A DNA stretch of 64,000 nt. Origin: Petrolisthes cinctipes (taxonomy: Eukaryota; Arthropoda; Malacostraca; Decapoda; Porcellanidae). Shown here one piece after another: positions 38,304 through 49,132 of the stretch (position 1 is its first letter; each line of letters begins with the position of its first letter). A program made the translations under genes and the position numbers. A model generated the notes under the pieces. The model made no database searches. It had not been told where the DNA came from and saw nothing but the letters and a program-made list of their open reading frames with translations. Location: positions 2,294,001-2,358,000 of the forward strand of contig JAWQEG010000474.1 in NCBI GenBank assembly GCA_033782935.1, read 5' to 3'.

Positions 38304-39524
38304 ATCTGTACAGTGCTAGAATATTTTCAAAATATAGGCTAAAAACATGCTAAAAATCGATCTTTTAGGTGCCAAAAAGTCGATATCTCAAATTCTGGCC
38401 CTAAACACCCGAAAATTCGATATTTTGGGGTCCCAGAAGCGATCTGTACATGCCTACTCCGTGTTAGAGTATTTTCAAAATACATGCTCAAAACATACTG
38501 GAAATCGATCTTTTAGGTGCACAAAAGTCGATATGTGCATGCATCTTCAGTACCCGTTTATATCTCAAATTCAGGCTCAAAACACCCGAAAATTCAATAT
38601 TTTGGGGTCCCAGAAGCAATCTGTACATGCCTACTCAGTGCTAGAATATTTTCAAAATATAGGCTAAAAACATGCTAAAAATCGATCTTTTAGGTGCCAA
38701 AAAGTCGATATCTCAAATTCAGTCCCAAAACACCCGAAAATTCGATATTTAGGGGTCCCAGAAGTGATCCGTACATGTCTACTCCGTGTTAGAGTATTTT
38801 CAAAATACATGCTCAAAACATACTGAAAATCGATCTTTTAGGTGCACAAAAGTCGATATGTGCATGCATCTTCAGTACCCGTTTATATCTCAAATTCAGG
38901 CTCAAAACACCCGAAAATTCAATATTTTGGGGTCCCAGAAGCAATCTGTACATGCCTACTCAGTGTTAGAGTATTTTCAAAATACAGGCCCAAAACATGC
39001 TGAAAATCGATATTTTAGATGCCCAAAGTCAATATGTGCATGTATCTTCTGTACCCGTTTATATCTCAAATTCAGGCTCAAAACACCCGAAAATTCATTA
39101 TTTTGGGGTCCCAGAAGCAATCTGTACATGCCTAAACAGTGCTAGAATATTTTCAAAATATAGGCTAAAAACATGCTAAAAATCGACATTTTAGGAGCCA
39201 AAAAATCGATATCTCAAATTCAGTCCCAAAACACCCGAAAATTCGATATTTAGAGGTCCCAGAAGGTATCTGTACATGCCTACTCCGTGTTAGAGTATTT
39301 TCAAAATACAGGCCAAAAACATACTGAAAATCGATCTTTTAGGTGCCCAAAAGTCGATATGTGCATGCATCTTCTGTACCCGTTTATATCTCAAATTCTG
39401 GCCCTAAACACCCGAAAATTCGATATTTTGGGGTCCCAGAAGCGATCTGTACATGCCTACTCCGTGTTAGAGTATTTTCAAAATTCAAGCCCAAAACATG
39501 CTGAAAATCGATATTTTTGGTGCC

Positions 39525-42500
39525 CAAAGTCAATATGTGCATGTATCTTCTGTACCCGTTTATATCTCAAATTCAGGCTCAAAACACCCGAAAATTCAAT
39601 ATTTTGGGGTCCCAGAAGCAATCTGTACAGTGCTAGATTATTTTCAAAATATAGGCTAAAAACATGCTAAAAATCGATCTTTTAGGTGCCAAAAAGTCGA
39701 TATCTCAAATTCAGTCCCAAAACACCCGAAAATTCGATATTTAGGGGTCCCAGAAGCGATCTGTACATGCCTACTCCGTGTTAGAGTATTTTCAAAATAC
39801 ATGCTCAAAACATACTGAAAATCGATCTTTTAGGTGCACAAAAGTCGATATGTGCATGCATCTTCAGTACCCGTTTATATCTCAAATTCAGGCTTAAAAC
39901 ACCCGAAAATTCAATATTTTGGGGTCCCAGAAGCAATCTGTACATGCCTACTCAGTGTTAGAGTATTTTCAAAATACAGGCCCAAAACATGCTGAAAATC
40001 GATATATTGGATGCCCAAAGTCAATATGTGCATGTATCTTCTTTACCCGTTTATATCTCAAATTCAGGCTCAAAACACCCGAAAATTCAATATTTTGGGG
40101 TCCCAGAAGCAATTTGTACATGACTACACAGTGCTAGAATATTTTCAAAATATAGGCTAAAAACATGCTAAAAATCGACATTTTAGGTGCCAAAAAATCG
40201 ATATCTCAAATTCAGTCCCAAAACACCCGAAAATTCGATATTTAGAGGTCCCAGAAGGTATCTGTACATGCTTACTCCGTGTTAGAGTATTTTCAAAATA
40301 CAGGCCAAAAACATACTGAAAATCGATCTTTTAGGTGCACAAAAGTCGATATCTCAAATTCAGTCCCAAAACACCCGAAAATTCGATATTTAGGGGTCCC
40401 AGAAGCGATCTGTACATGCCTACTCCGTGTTAGAGTATTTTCAAAATACATGCTCAAAACATACTGAAAATCGATCTTTTAGGTGCACAAAAGTCGATAT
40501 ATGCATGCATCTTCAGTACCCGTTTATATCTCAAATTCAGGCTCAAAACACCCAAAAATTCAATATTTTGGGGTCCCAGAAGCAATCTGTACATGCCTAC
40601 TCAGTGTTAGAGTATTTTCAAAATACAGGCCCAAAACATGCTGAAAATCGATATTTTAGATGCCCAAAGCCAATATTCTTCTGTACCCGTTTATATCTCA
40701 AATTCAGGCTCAAAACACCCGAAAATTCAATATTTTGGGGTCCCAGAAGCAATCTGTACATGCCTACACAGTGCTAGAATATTTTCAAAATATAGGCTAA
40801 AAACATGCTAAAAATCGACATTTTAGGTGCCAAAAAATCGATATCTCAAATTCAGTCCCAAAACACCCGAAAATTCGATATTTAGAGGTCCCAGAAGGTA
40901 TCTGTACATGTTTACTCCGTGTTAGAGTATTTTCAAAATACAGGCCAAAAACATACTGAAAATCGATCTTTTAGGTGCCCAAAAGTCGATATGTGCATGC
41001 ATCTTCTGTACCCGTTTATATCTCAAATTCTGGCCCTAAACACCCGAAAATTCGATATTTAGAGGTCCCAGAAGGTATCTGTACATGCCTACTCCGTGTT
41101 AGAGTATTTTCAAAATACAGGCCAAAAACATACTGAAAATCGATCTTTTAGGTGCCCAAAAGTCGATATGTGCATGCATCTTCTGTACCCGTTTATATCT
41201 CAAATTCAGGCCCTAAACACCCGAAAATTCGATATTTTGGGGTCCCAGAAGCGATCTGTACATGCCTACTCCGTGTTAGAGTATTTTCAAAATTCAGGCC
41301 CAAAAAATGCTGAAAATCGATATTTTTGGTGCCCAAAGTCAATATGTGCAAGTATCTTCTGTACCCGTTTATATCTCAAATTCAGGCTCAAAACACCCGA
41401 AAATTCAATATTTTGGGGTCCCAGAAGCAATCTGTACATGCCTACTCAGTGCTAGAATATTTTCAAAATATAGGCTAAAAACATGCTAAAAATCGATCTT
41501 TTAGGTGCCAAAAAGTCGATATCTCAAATTCAGTCCCAAAACACCCGAAAATTCGATATTTAGGGGTCCCAGAAGCGATCGGTACATGCCTACTCCGTGT
41601 TAGAGTATTTTCAAAATACATGCTCAAAACATACTGAAAATCGATCTTTTAGGTGCACAAAAGTCGATATGTGCATGCATCTTCAGTACCCGTTTATATC
41701 TCAAATTCAGGCTCAAAACACCCGAAAATTCAATATTTTGGGGTCCCAGAAGCAATCTGTACATGCCTACTCAGTGTTAGAGTATTTTCAAAATACAGGC
41801 CCAAAACATGCTGAAAATCGATATTTTAGATGCCCAAAGTCAATATGTGCATGTATCTTCTGTACCCGTTTATATCTCAAATTCAGGCTCAAAACACCCG
41901 AAAATTCAATATTTTGGGGTCCCAGAAGCAATCTGTACATGCCTACACAGTGCTAGAATATTTTCAAAATATAGGCTAAAAACATGCTAAAAATCGACAT
42001 TTTAGGTGCCAAAAAATCGATATCTCAAATTCAGTCCCAAAACACCCGAAAATTCGATATTTAGAGGTCCCAGAAGGTATCTGTACATGCTTACTCCGTG
42101 TTAGAGTATTTTCAAAATACAGGCCAAAAACATACTGAAAATCGATCTTTTAGGTGCACAAAAGTCGATATCTCAAATTCAGTCCCAAAACACCCGAAAA
42201 TTCGATATTTAGGGGTCCCAGAAGCGATCTGTACATGCCTACTCCGTTTTAGAGTATTTTCAAAATACATGCTCAAAACATACTGAAAATCGATCTTTTA
42301 GGTACACAAAAGTCGATATGTGCATGCATCTTCAGTACCCGTTTATATCTCAAATTCAGGCTCAAAACACCCGAAAATTCAATATTTTGGGGTCCCAGAA
42401 GCATTCTGTACATGCCTACTCAGTGTTAGAGTATTTTCAAAATACAGGCCCAAAACATGCTGAAAATCGATATTTTAGATGCCCAAAGTCAATATTCTTC

Positions 42501-43448
42501 TGTACCCGTTTATATCTCAAATTCAGGCTCAAAACACCCGAAAATTCAATATTTTGGGGTCCCAGAAGCAATCTGTACATGCCTACACAGTGCTAGAATA
42601 TTTTCAAAATATAGGCTAAAAACATGCTAAAAATCGACATTTTAGGTGCTAAAAAATCGATATCTCAAATTCAGTCCCAAAACACCCGAAAATTCGATAT
42701 TTAGAGGTCCCAGAAGGTATCTGTACATGCTTACTCCGTGTTAAAGTATTTTCAAAATACAGGCCAAAAACATACTGAAAATCGATCTTTTAGGTGCACA
42801 AAAGTCGATATCTCAAATTCAGTCCCAAAACGCCCGAAAATTCGATATTTAGGGGTCCCAGAAGCGATCTGTACATGCCTACTCCGTGTTAGAGTATTTT
42901 CAAAATACATGCTCAAAACATACTGAAAATCGATCTTTTAGGTGCACAAAAGTCGATATTTGCATGCATCTTCAGTACCCGTTTATATCTCAAATTCAGG
43001 CTCAAAACACCCGAAAATTCAATATTTTGGGGTCCCAGAAGCAATCTGTACATGCCTACACAGTGCTAGAATATTTTCAAAATATAGGCTAAAAACATGC
43101 TAAAAATCGACATTTTAGGTGCCAAAAAATCGATATCTCAAATTAAGTCCCAAAACACCCGAAAATTCGATATTTAGAGGTCCCAGAAGCGATCGGTACA
43201 TGCCTACTCCGTGTTAGAGTATTTTCAAAATACATGCTCAAAACATACTGAAAATCGATCTTTTAGGTGCACAAAAGTCGATATGTGCATGCATCTTCAG
43301 TACCCGTTTATATCTCAAATTCAGGCTCAAAACACCCGAAAATTCAATATTTTGGGGTCCCAGAAGCAATCTGTACATGCCTACTCAGTGTTAGAGTATT
43401 TTCAAAATACAGGCCCAAAACATGCTGAAAATCGATATTTTAGATGCC
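39525..43448 (+). repeat. 3,924-bp near-identical tandem duplication, copy 1
   Basis: The segment matches 43449-47372 at a constant offset of 3,924 bp, continuing to about 43546/47470. Reading both copies I found one clear difference: G at 41253 against T at 45177 (AAGCGATC against AAGCTATC). Shared rare variants include GATATATTGGATGCCC, CTTCTTTACCCG, AATTTGTACATGACTAC, CAATATTCTTCTG (9-bp loss), GGTACACAAAAG and AATTAAGTCCC. Confidence 0.93.
41597..43210 (+). repeat. 1,614-bp ten-monomer higher-order unit (reference copy)
   Basis: Monomers of 177, 176, 148, 148, 177, 167, 148, 148, 177 and 148 bp sum exactly to 1,614. The second 148-bp unit of each pair is an A/C chimera: the A front with TGCACAAAAGTCGATAT is joined to the C rear CTCAAATTCAGTCCC. 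The 167-bp B has lost 9 bp (CAATATTCTTCTG). Full or partial copies start at 41597, 43211 (partial), 45521, 47135, 52843 and 54457. Confidence 0.92.
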
Positions 43449-46400
43449 CAAAGTCAATATGTGCATGTATCTTCTGTACCCGTTTATATCTCAAATTCAG
43501 GCTCAAAACACCCGAAAATTCAATATTTTGGGGTCCCAGAAGCAATCTGTACAGTGCTAGATTATTTTCAAAATATAGGCTAAAAACATGCTAAAAATCG
43601 ATCTTTTAGGTGCCAAAAAGTCGATATCTCAAATTCAGTCCCAAAACACCCGAAAATTCGATATTTAGGGGTCCCAGAAGCGATCTGTACATGCCTACTC
43701 CGTGTTAGAGTATTTTCAAAATACATGCTCAAAACATACTGAAAATCGATCTTTTAGGTGCACAAAAGTCGATATGTGCATGCATCTTCAGTACCCGTTT
43801 ATATCTCAAATTCAGGCTTAAAACACCCGAAAATTCAATATTTTGGGGTCCCAGAAGCAATCTGTACATGCCTACTCAGTGTTAGAGTATTTTCAAAATA
43901 CAGGCCCAAAACATGCTGAAAATCGATATATTGGATGCCCAAAGTCAATATGTGCATGTATCTTCTTTACCCGTTTATATCTCAAATTCAGGCTCAAAAC
44001 ACCCGAAAATTCAATATTTTGGGGTCCCAGAAGCAATTTGTACATGACTACACAGTGCTAGAATATTTTCAAAATATAGGCTAAAAACATGCTAAAAATC
44101 GACATTTTAGGTGCCAAAAAATCGATATCTCAAATTCAGTCCCAAAACACCCGAAAATTCGATATTTAGAGGTCCCAGAAGGTATCTGTACATGCTTACT
44201 CCGTGTTAGAGTATTTTCAAAATACAGGCCAAAAACATACTGAAAATCGATCTTTTAGGTGCACAAAAGTCGATATCTCAAATTCAGTCCCAAAACACCC
44301 GAAAATTCGATATTTAGGGGTCCCAGAAGCGATCTGTACATGCCTACTCCGTGTTAGAGTATTTTCAAAATACATGCTCAAAACATACTGAAAATCGATC
44401 TTTTAGGTGCACAAAAGTCGATATATGCATGCATCTTCAGTACCCGTTTATATCTCAAATTCAGGCTCAAAACACCCAAAAATTCAATATTTTGGGGTCC
44501 CAGAAGCAATCTGTACATGCCTACTCAGTGTTAGAGTATTTTCAAAATACAGGCCCAAAACATGCTGAAAATCGATATTTTAGATGCCCAAAGCCAATAT
44601 TCTTCTGTACCCGTTTATATCTCAAATTCAGGCTCAAAACACCCGAAAATTCAATATTTTGGGGTCCCAGAAGCAATCTGTACATGCCTACACAGTGCTA
44701 GAATATTTTCAAAATATAGGCTAAAAACATGCTAAAAATCGACATTTTAGGTGCCAAAAAATCGATATCTCAAATTCAGTCCCAAAACACCCGAAAATTC
44801 GATATTTAGAGGTCCCAGAAGGTATCTGTACATGTTTACTCCGTGTTAGAGTATTTTCAAAATACAGGCCAAAAACATACTGAAAATCGATCTTTTAGGT
44901 GCCCAAAAGTCGATATGTGCATGCATCTTCTGTACCCGTTTATATCTCAAATTCTGGCCCTAAACACCCGAAAATTCGATATTTAGAGGTCCCAGAAGGT
45001 ATCTGTACATGCCTACTCCGTGTTAGAGTATTTTCAAAATACAGGCCAAAAACATACTGAAAATCGATCTTTTAGGTGCCCAAAAGTCGATATGTGCATG
45101 CATCTTCTGTACCCGTTTATATCTCAAATTCAGGCCCTAAACACCCGAAAATTCGATATTTTGGGGTCCCAGAAGCTATCTGTACATGCCTACTCCGTGT
45201 TAGAGTATTTTCAAAATTCAGGCCCAAAAAATGCTGAAAATCGATATTTTTGGTGCCCAAAGTCAATATGTGCAAGTATCTTCTGTACCCGTTTATATCT
45301 CAAATTCAGGCTCAAAACACCCGAAAATTCAATATTTTGGGGTCCCAGAAGCAATCTGTACATGCCTACTCAGTGCTAGAATATTTTCAAAATATAGGCT
45401 AAAAACATGCTAAAAATCGATCTTTTAGGTGCCAAAAAGTCGATATCTCAAATTCAGTCCCAAAACACCCGAAAATTCGATATTTAGGGGTCCCAGAAGC
45501 GATCGGTACATGCCTACTCCGTGTTAGAGTATTTTCAAAATACATGCTCAAAACATACTGAAAATCGATCTTTTAGGTGCACAAAAGTCGATATGTGCAT
45601 GCATCTTCAGTACCCGTTTATATCTCAAATTCAGGCTCAAAACACCCGAAAATTCAATATTTTGGGGTCCCAGAAGCAATCTGTACATGCCTACTCAGTG
45701 TTAGAGTATTTTCAAAATACAGGCCCAAAACATGCTGAAAATCGATATTTTAGATGCCCAAAGTCAATATGTGCATGTATCTTCTGTACCCGTTTATATC
45801 TCAAATTCAGGCTCAAAACACCCGAAAATTCAATATTTTGGGGTCCCAGAAGCAATCTGTACATGCCTACACAGTGCTAGAATATTTTCAAAATATAGGC
45901 TAAAAACATGCTAAAAATCGACATTTTAGGTGCCAAAAAATCGATATCTCAAATTCAGTCCCAAAACACCCGAAAATTCGATATTTAGAGGTCCCAGAAG
46001 GTATCTGTACATGCTTACTCCGTGTTAGAGTATTTTCAAAATACAGGCCAAAAACATACTGAAAATCGATCTTTTAGGTGCACAAAAGTCGATATCTCAA
46101 ATTCAGTCCCAAAACACCCGAAAATTCGATATTTAGGGGTCCCAGAAGCGATCTGTACATGCCTACTCCGTTTTAGAGTATTTTCAAAATACATGCTCAA
46201 AACATACTGAAAATCGATCTTTTAGGTACACAAAAGTCGATATGTGCATGCATCTTCAGTACCCGTTTATATCTCAAATTCAGGCTCAAAACACCCGAAA
46301 ATTCAATATTTTGGGGTCCCAGAAGCATTCTGTACATGCCTACTCAGTGTTAGAGTATTTTCAAAATACAGGCCCAAAACATGCTGAAAATCGATATTTT

Positions 46401-47372
46401 AGATGCCCAAAGTCAATATTCTTCTGTACCCGTTTATATCTCAAATTCAGGCTCAAAACACCCGAAAATTCAATATTTTGGGGTCCCAGAAGCAATCTGT
46501 ACATGCCTACACAGTGCTAGAATATTTTCAAAATATAGGCTAAAAACATGCTAAAAATCGACATTTTAGGTGCTAAAAAATCGATATCTCAAATTCAGTC
46601 CCAAAACACCCGAAAATTCGATATTTAGAGGTCCCAGAAGGTATCTGTACATGCTTACTCCGTGTTAAAGTATTTTCAAAATACAGGCCAAAAACATACT
46701 GAAAATCGATCTTTTAGGTGCACAAAAGTCGATATCTCAAATTCAGTCCCAAAACGCCCGAAAATTCGATATTTAGGGGTCCCAGAAGCGATCTGTACAT
46801 GCCTACTCCGTGTTAGAGTATTTTCAAAATACATGCTCAAAACATACTGAAAATCGATCTTTTAGGTGCACAAAAGTCGATATTTGCATGCATCTTCAGT
46901 ACCCGTTTATATCTCAAATTCAGGCTCAAAACACCCGAAAATTCAATATTTTGGGGTCCCAGAAGCAATCTGTACATGCCTACACAGTGCTAGAATATTT
47001 TCAAAATATAGGCTAAAAACATGCTAAAAATCGACATTTTAGGTGCCAAAAAATCGATATCTCAAATTAAGTCCCAAAACACCCGAAAATTCGATATTTA
47101 GAGGTCCCAGAAGCGATCGGTACATGCCTACTCCGTGTTAGAGTATTTTCAAAATACATGCTCAAAACATACTGAAAATCGATCTTTTAGGTGCACAAAA
47201 GTCGATATGTGCATGCATCTTCAGTACCCGTTTATATCTCAAATTCAGGCTCAAAACACCCGAAAATTCAATATTTTGGGGTCCCAGAAGCAATCTGTAC
47301 ATGCCTACTCAGTGTTAGAGTATTTTCAAAATACAGGCCCAAAACATGCTGAAAATCGATATTTTAGATGCC
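43449..47372 (+). repeat. 3,924-bp near-identical tandem duplication, copy 2
   Basis: This is the second copy of 39525-43448. Even rare single-base variants such as CAAAACGCCCG, GGTGCTAAAAAATCG and GATATTTGCATGC are repeated at the same relative positions. This marks it as one of the youngest duplications in the window, or alternatively as an assembly artefact. Confidence 0.93.
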
Positions 47373-48751
47373 CAAAGTCAATATGTGCATGTATCTTCTG
47401 TACCCGTTTATATCTCAAATTCAGGCTCAAAACACCCGAAAATTCAATATTTTGGGGTCCCAGAAGCAATCTGTACATGCCTACACAGTGCTAGAATATT
47501 TTCAAAATATAGGCTAAAAACATGCTAAAAATCGACATTTTAGGTGCCAAAAAATCGATATCTCAAATTCAGTCCCAAAACACCCGAAAATTCGATATTT
47601 AGAGGTCCCAGAAGGTATCTGTACATGCTTACTCCGTGTTAGAGTATTTTCAAAATACAGGCCAAAAACATACTGAAAATCGATCTTTTAGGTGCACAAA
47701 AGTCGATATCTCAAATTCAGTCCCAAAACACCCGAAAATTCGATATTTAGGGGTCCCAGAAGCGATCTGTACATGCCTACTCCGTTTTAGAGTATTTTCA
47801 AAATACATGCTCAAAACATACTGAAAATCGATCTTTTAGGTGCACAAAAGTCGATATGTGCATGCATCTTCAGTACCCGTTTATATCTCAAATTCAGGCT
47901 CAAAACACCCGAAAATTCAATATTTTGGGGTCCCAGAAGCATTCTGTACATGCCTACTCAGTGTTAGAGTATTTTCAAAATACAGGCCCAAAACATGCTG
48001 AAAATCGATATTTTAGATGCCCAAAGTCAATATTCTTCTGTACCCGTTTATATCTCAAATTCAGGCTCAAAACACCCGAAAATTCAATATTTTGGGGTCC
48101 CAGAAGCAATCTGTACATGCCTACACAGTGCTAGAATATTTTCAAAATATAGGCTAAAAACATGCTAAAAATCGACATTTTAGGTGCCAAAAAATCGATA
48201 TCTCAAATTCAGTCCCAAAACACCCGAAAATTCGATATTTAGAGGTCCCAGAAGGTATCTGTACATGCTTACTCCGTGTTAAAGTATTTTCAAAATACAG
48301 GCCAAAAACATACTGAAAATCGATCTTTTAGGTGCACAAAAGTCGATATCTCAAATTCAGTCCCAAAACGCCCGAAAATTCGATATTTAGGGGTCCCAGA
48401 AGCGATCTGTACATGCCTACTCCGTGTTAGAGTATTTTCAAAATACATGCTCAAAACATACTGAAAATCGATCTTTTAGGTGCACAAAAGTCGATATTTG
48501 CATGCATCTTCAGTACCCGTTTATATCTCAAATTCAGGCTCAAAACACCCGAAAATTCAATATTTTGGGGTCCCAGAAGCAATCTGTACATGCCTACACA
48601 GTGCTAGAATATTTTCAAAATATAGGCTAAAAACATGCTAAAAATCGACATTTTAGGTGCCAAAAAATCGATATCTCAAATTAAGTCCCAAAACACCCGA
48701 AAATTCGATATTTAGAGGTCCCAGAAGGTATCTGTACATGTTTACACCGTG
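47135..48751 (+). repeat. 1,614-bp unit that received the retrotransposon
   Basis: This copy repeats 45521-47134 at an offset of 1,614 and differs at a few sites: GGTGCACAAAAG and GGTGCCAAAAAATCG here, against GGTACACAAAAG and GGTGCTAAAAAATCG there. The next monomer is expected at 48749, and a GTG is present there, but after 48751 the sequence turns into retrotransposon. Confidence 0.9.
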
Positions 48752-49121
48752 GTGTGGTGATGACAACTCCCATCCACCGGGTCCCCAGGTTGCGGATAGG
48801 GGAACGGCCTCTAGATATAGAGGTTAGCTGCGAATATACATAATAAATAAGCAGTCCCGGACAAAATCCCAGGTCGCCCTTTGGCAAGGCGTAGTACCTG
48901 GAAGCCACCCTTTACCTGGGTTACGAGTAATCATCTATGGCAGCAGGTAGATGACGGTGTTGGAGGCGACAGCAGAAGTGCTATATCGGCTCTACACTAT
49001 TCCGCCTCTTTACCGAACGCAAATGTGACGGCGAGAGGGGGATCTTGCTCTAGTCAGTTGAGCACTGCGCTTGGGAAGTCTTTGGCAGGTGCCCAAGTAT
49101 TCCCGCTCAAATCTGCGTACC
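48752..49121 (+). other. Retrotransposon 5' leader
   Basis: About 370 bp of non-satellite sequence, visibly richer in G and C than its flanks, precede the long frame. It should contain the internal promoter and any RNA structures of the element, but no promoter motif is recognisable. Two potential stems are visible: TCCCC at 48782-48786 with GGGGA at 48799-48803, and a perfect six-base-pair hairpin at 48808-48823. A frame without an ATG crosses its second half. Confidence 0.75.
48808..48823 (+). other. Perfect 6-bp hairpin in the retrotransposon leader
   Basis: CCTCTA at 48808-48813 and TAGAGG at 48818-48823 are perfect complements around a GATA loop. Two G-U pairs could lengthen the stem. 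GCTGCGAAT follows immediately. The position and the following GCGAA loosely recall the P4 stem and J4/2 strand of HDV-like ribozymes found at the 5' ends of some non-LTR elements, but I could not find matching P1 and P2 strands. It is recorded as a hairpin only. Confidence 0.5.
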
Positions 49122-49132
49122 ATGATGGCTAA
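48851..49132 (+). other. Open frame without ATG overlapping the main frame start
   Basis: The frame is open from just after the TAA at 48848-48850 to the TAA at 49130-49132, about 93 codons, and has no ATG. The only candidate start is a TTG at 48881. Its stop overlaps the start region of the main frame (ATG at 49122 and 49125). Some RTE elements carry a short first frame overlapping the EN-RT frame, so this could be a relic of one. The encoded peptide has no motif I recognise, and translation is unproven. Confidence 0.25.

Larger units (their letters stand above)
1..48751. repeat. Satellite array, left block
   Basis: This is an uninterrupted head-to-tail array of 148-177 bp monomers, all in the same orientation, rich in A+T. 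Nearly every unit carries the same landmarks in order: a TGTACATGCCTAC box, a GTGTTAGAGTATTTTC or GTGCTAGAATATTTTC box, an AAAATCGA box, a TCTCAAATTC box, an ACACCCGAAAATTC box and a GGTCCCAGAAG box. Classes A (177), B (176) and C (148) mostly follow each other as A-B-C. The window begins inside a monomer, so the array extends to the left. No gene, RNA gene or other mobile element is seen in this block. The open frames of 60-178 codons here repeat with the satellite period, share the same peptide and end at the TAG of the C monomer, so they are not called as genes. A centromeric or heterochromatic location is plausible but only inferred. Confidence 0.98.

Noticed and set aside
48752..48870. 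HDV-like self-cleaving ribozyme at the element 5' end
   Set aside because: Only a P4-like hairpin and a GCGAA string are visible. No convincing P1 and P2 strands could be paired by eye, so it is kept as a lead and not annotated.
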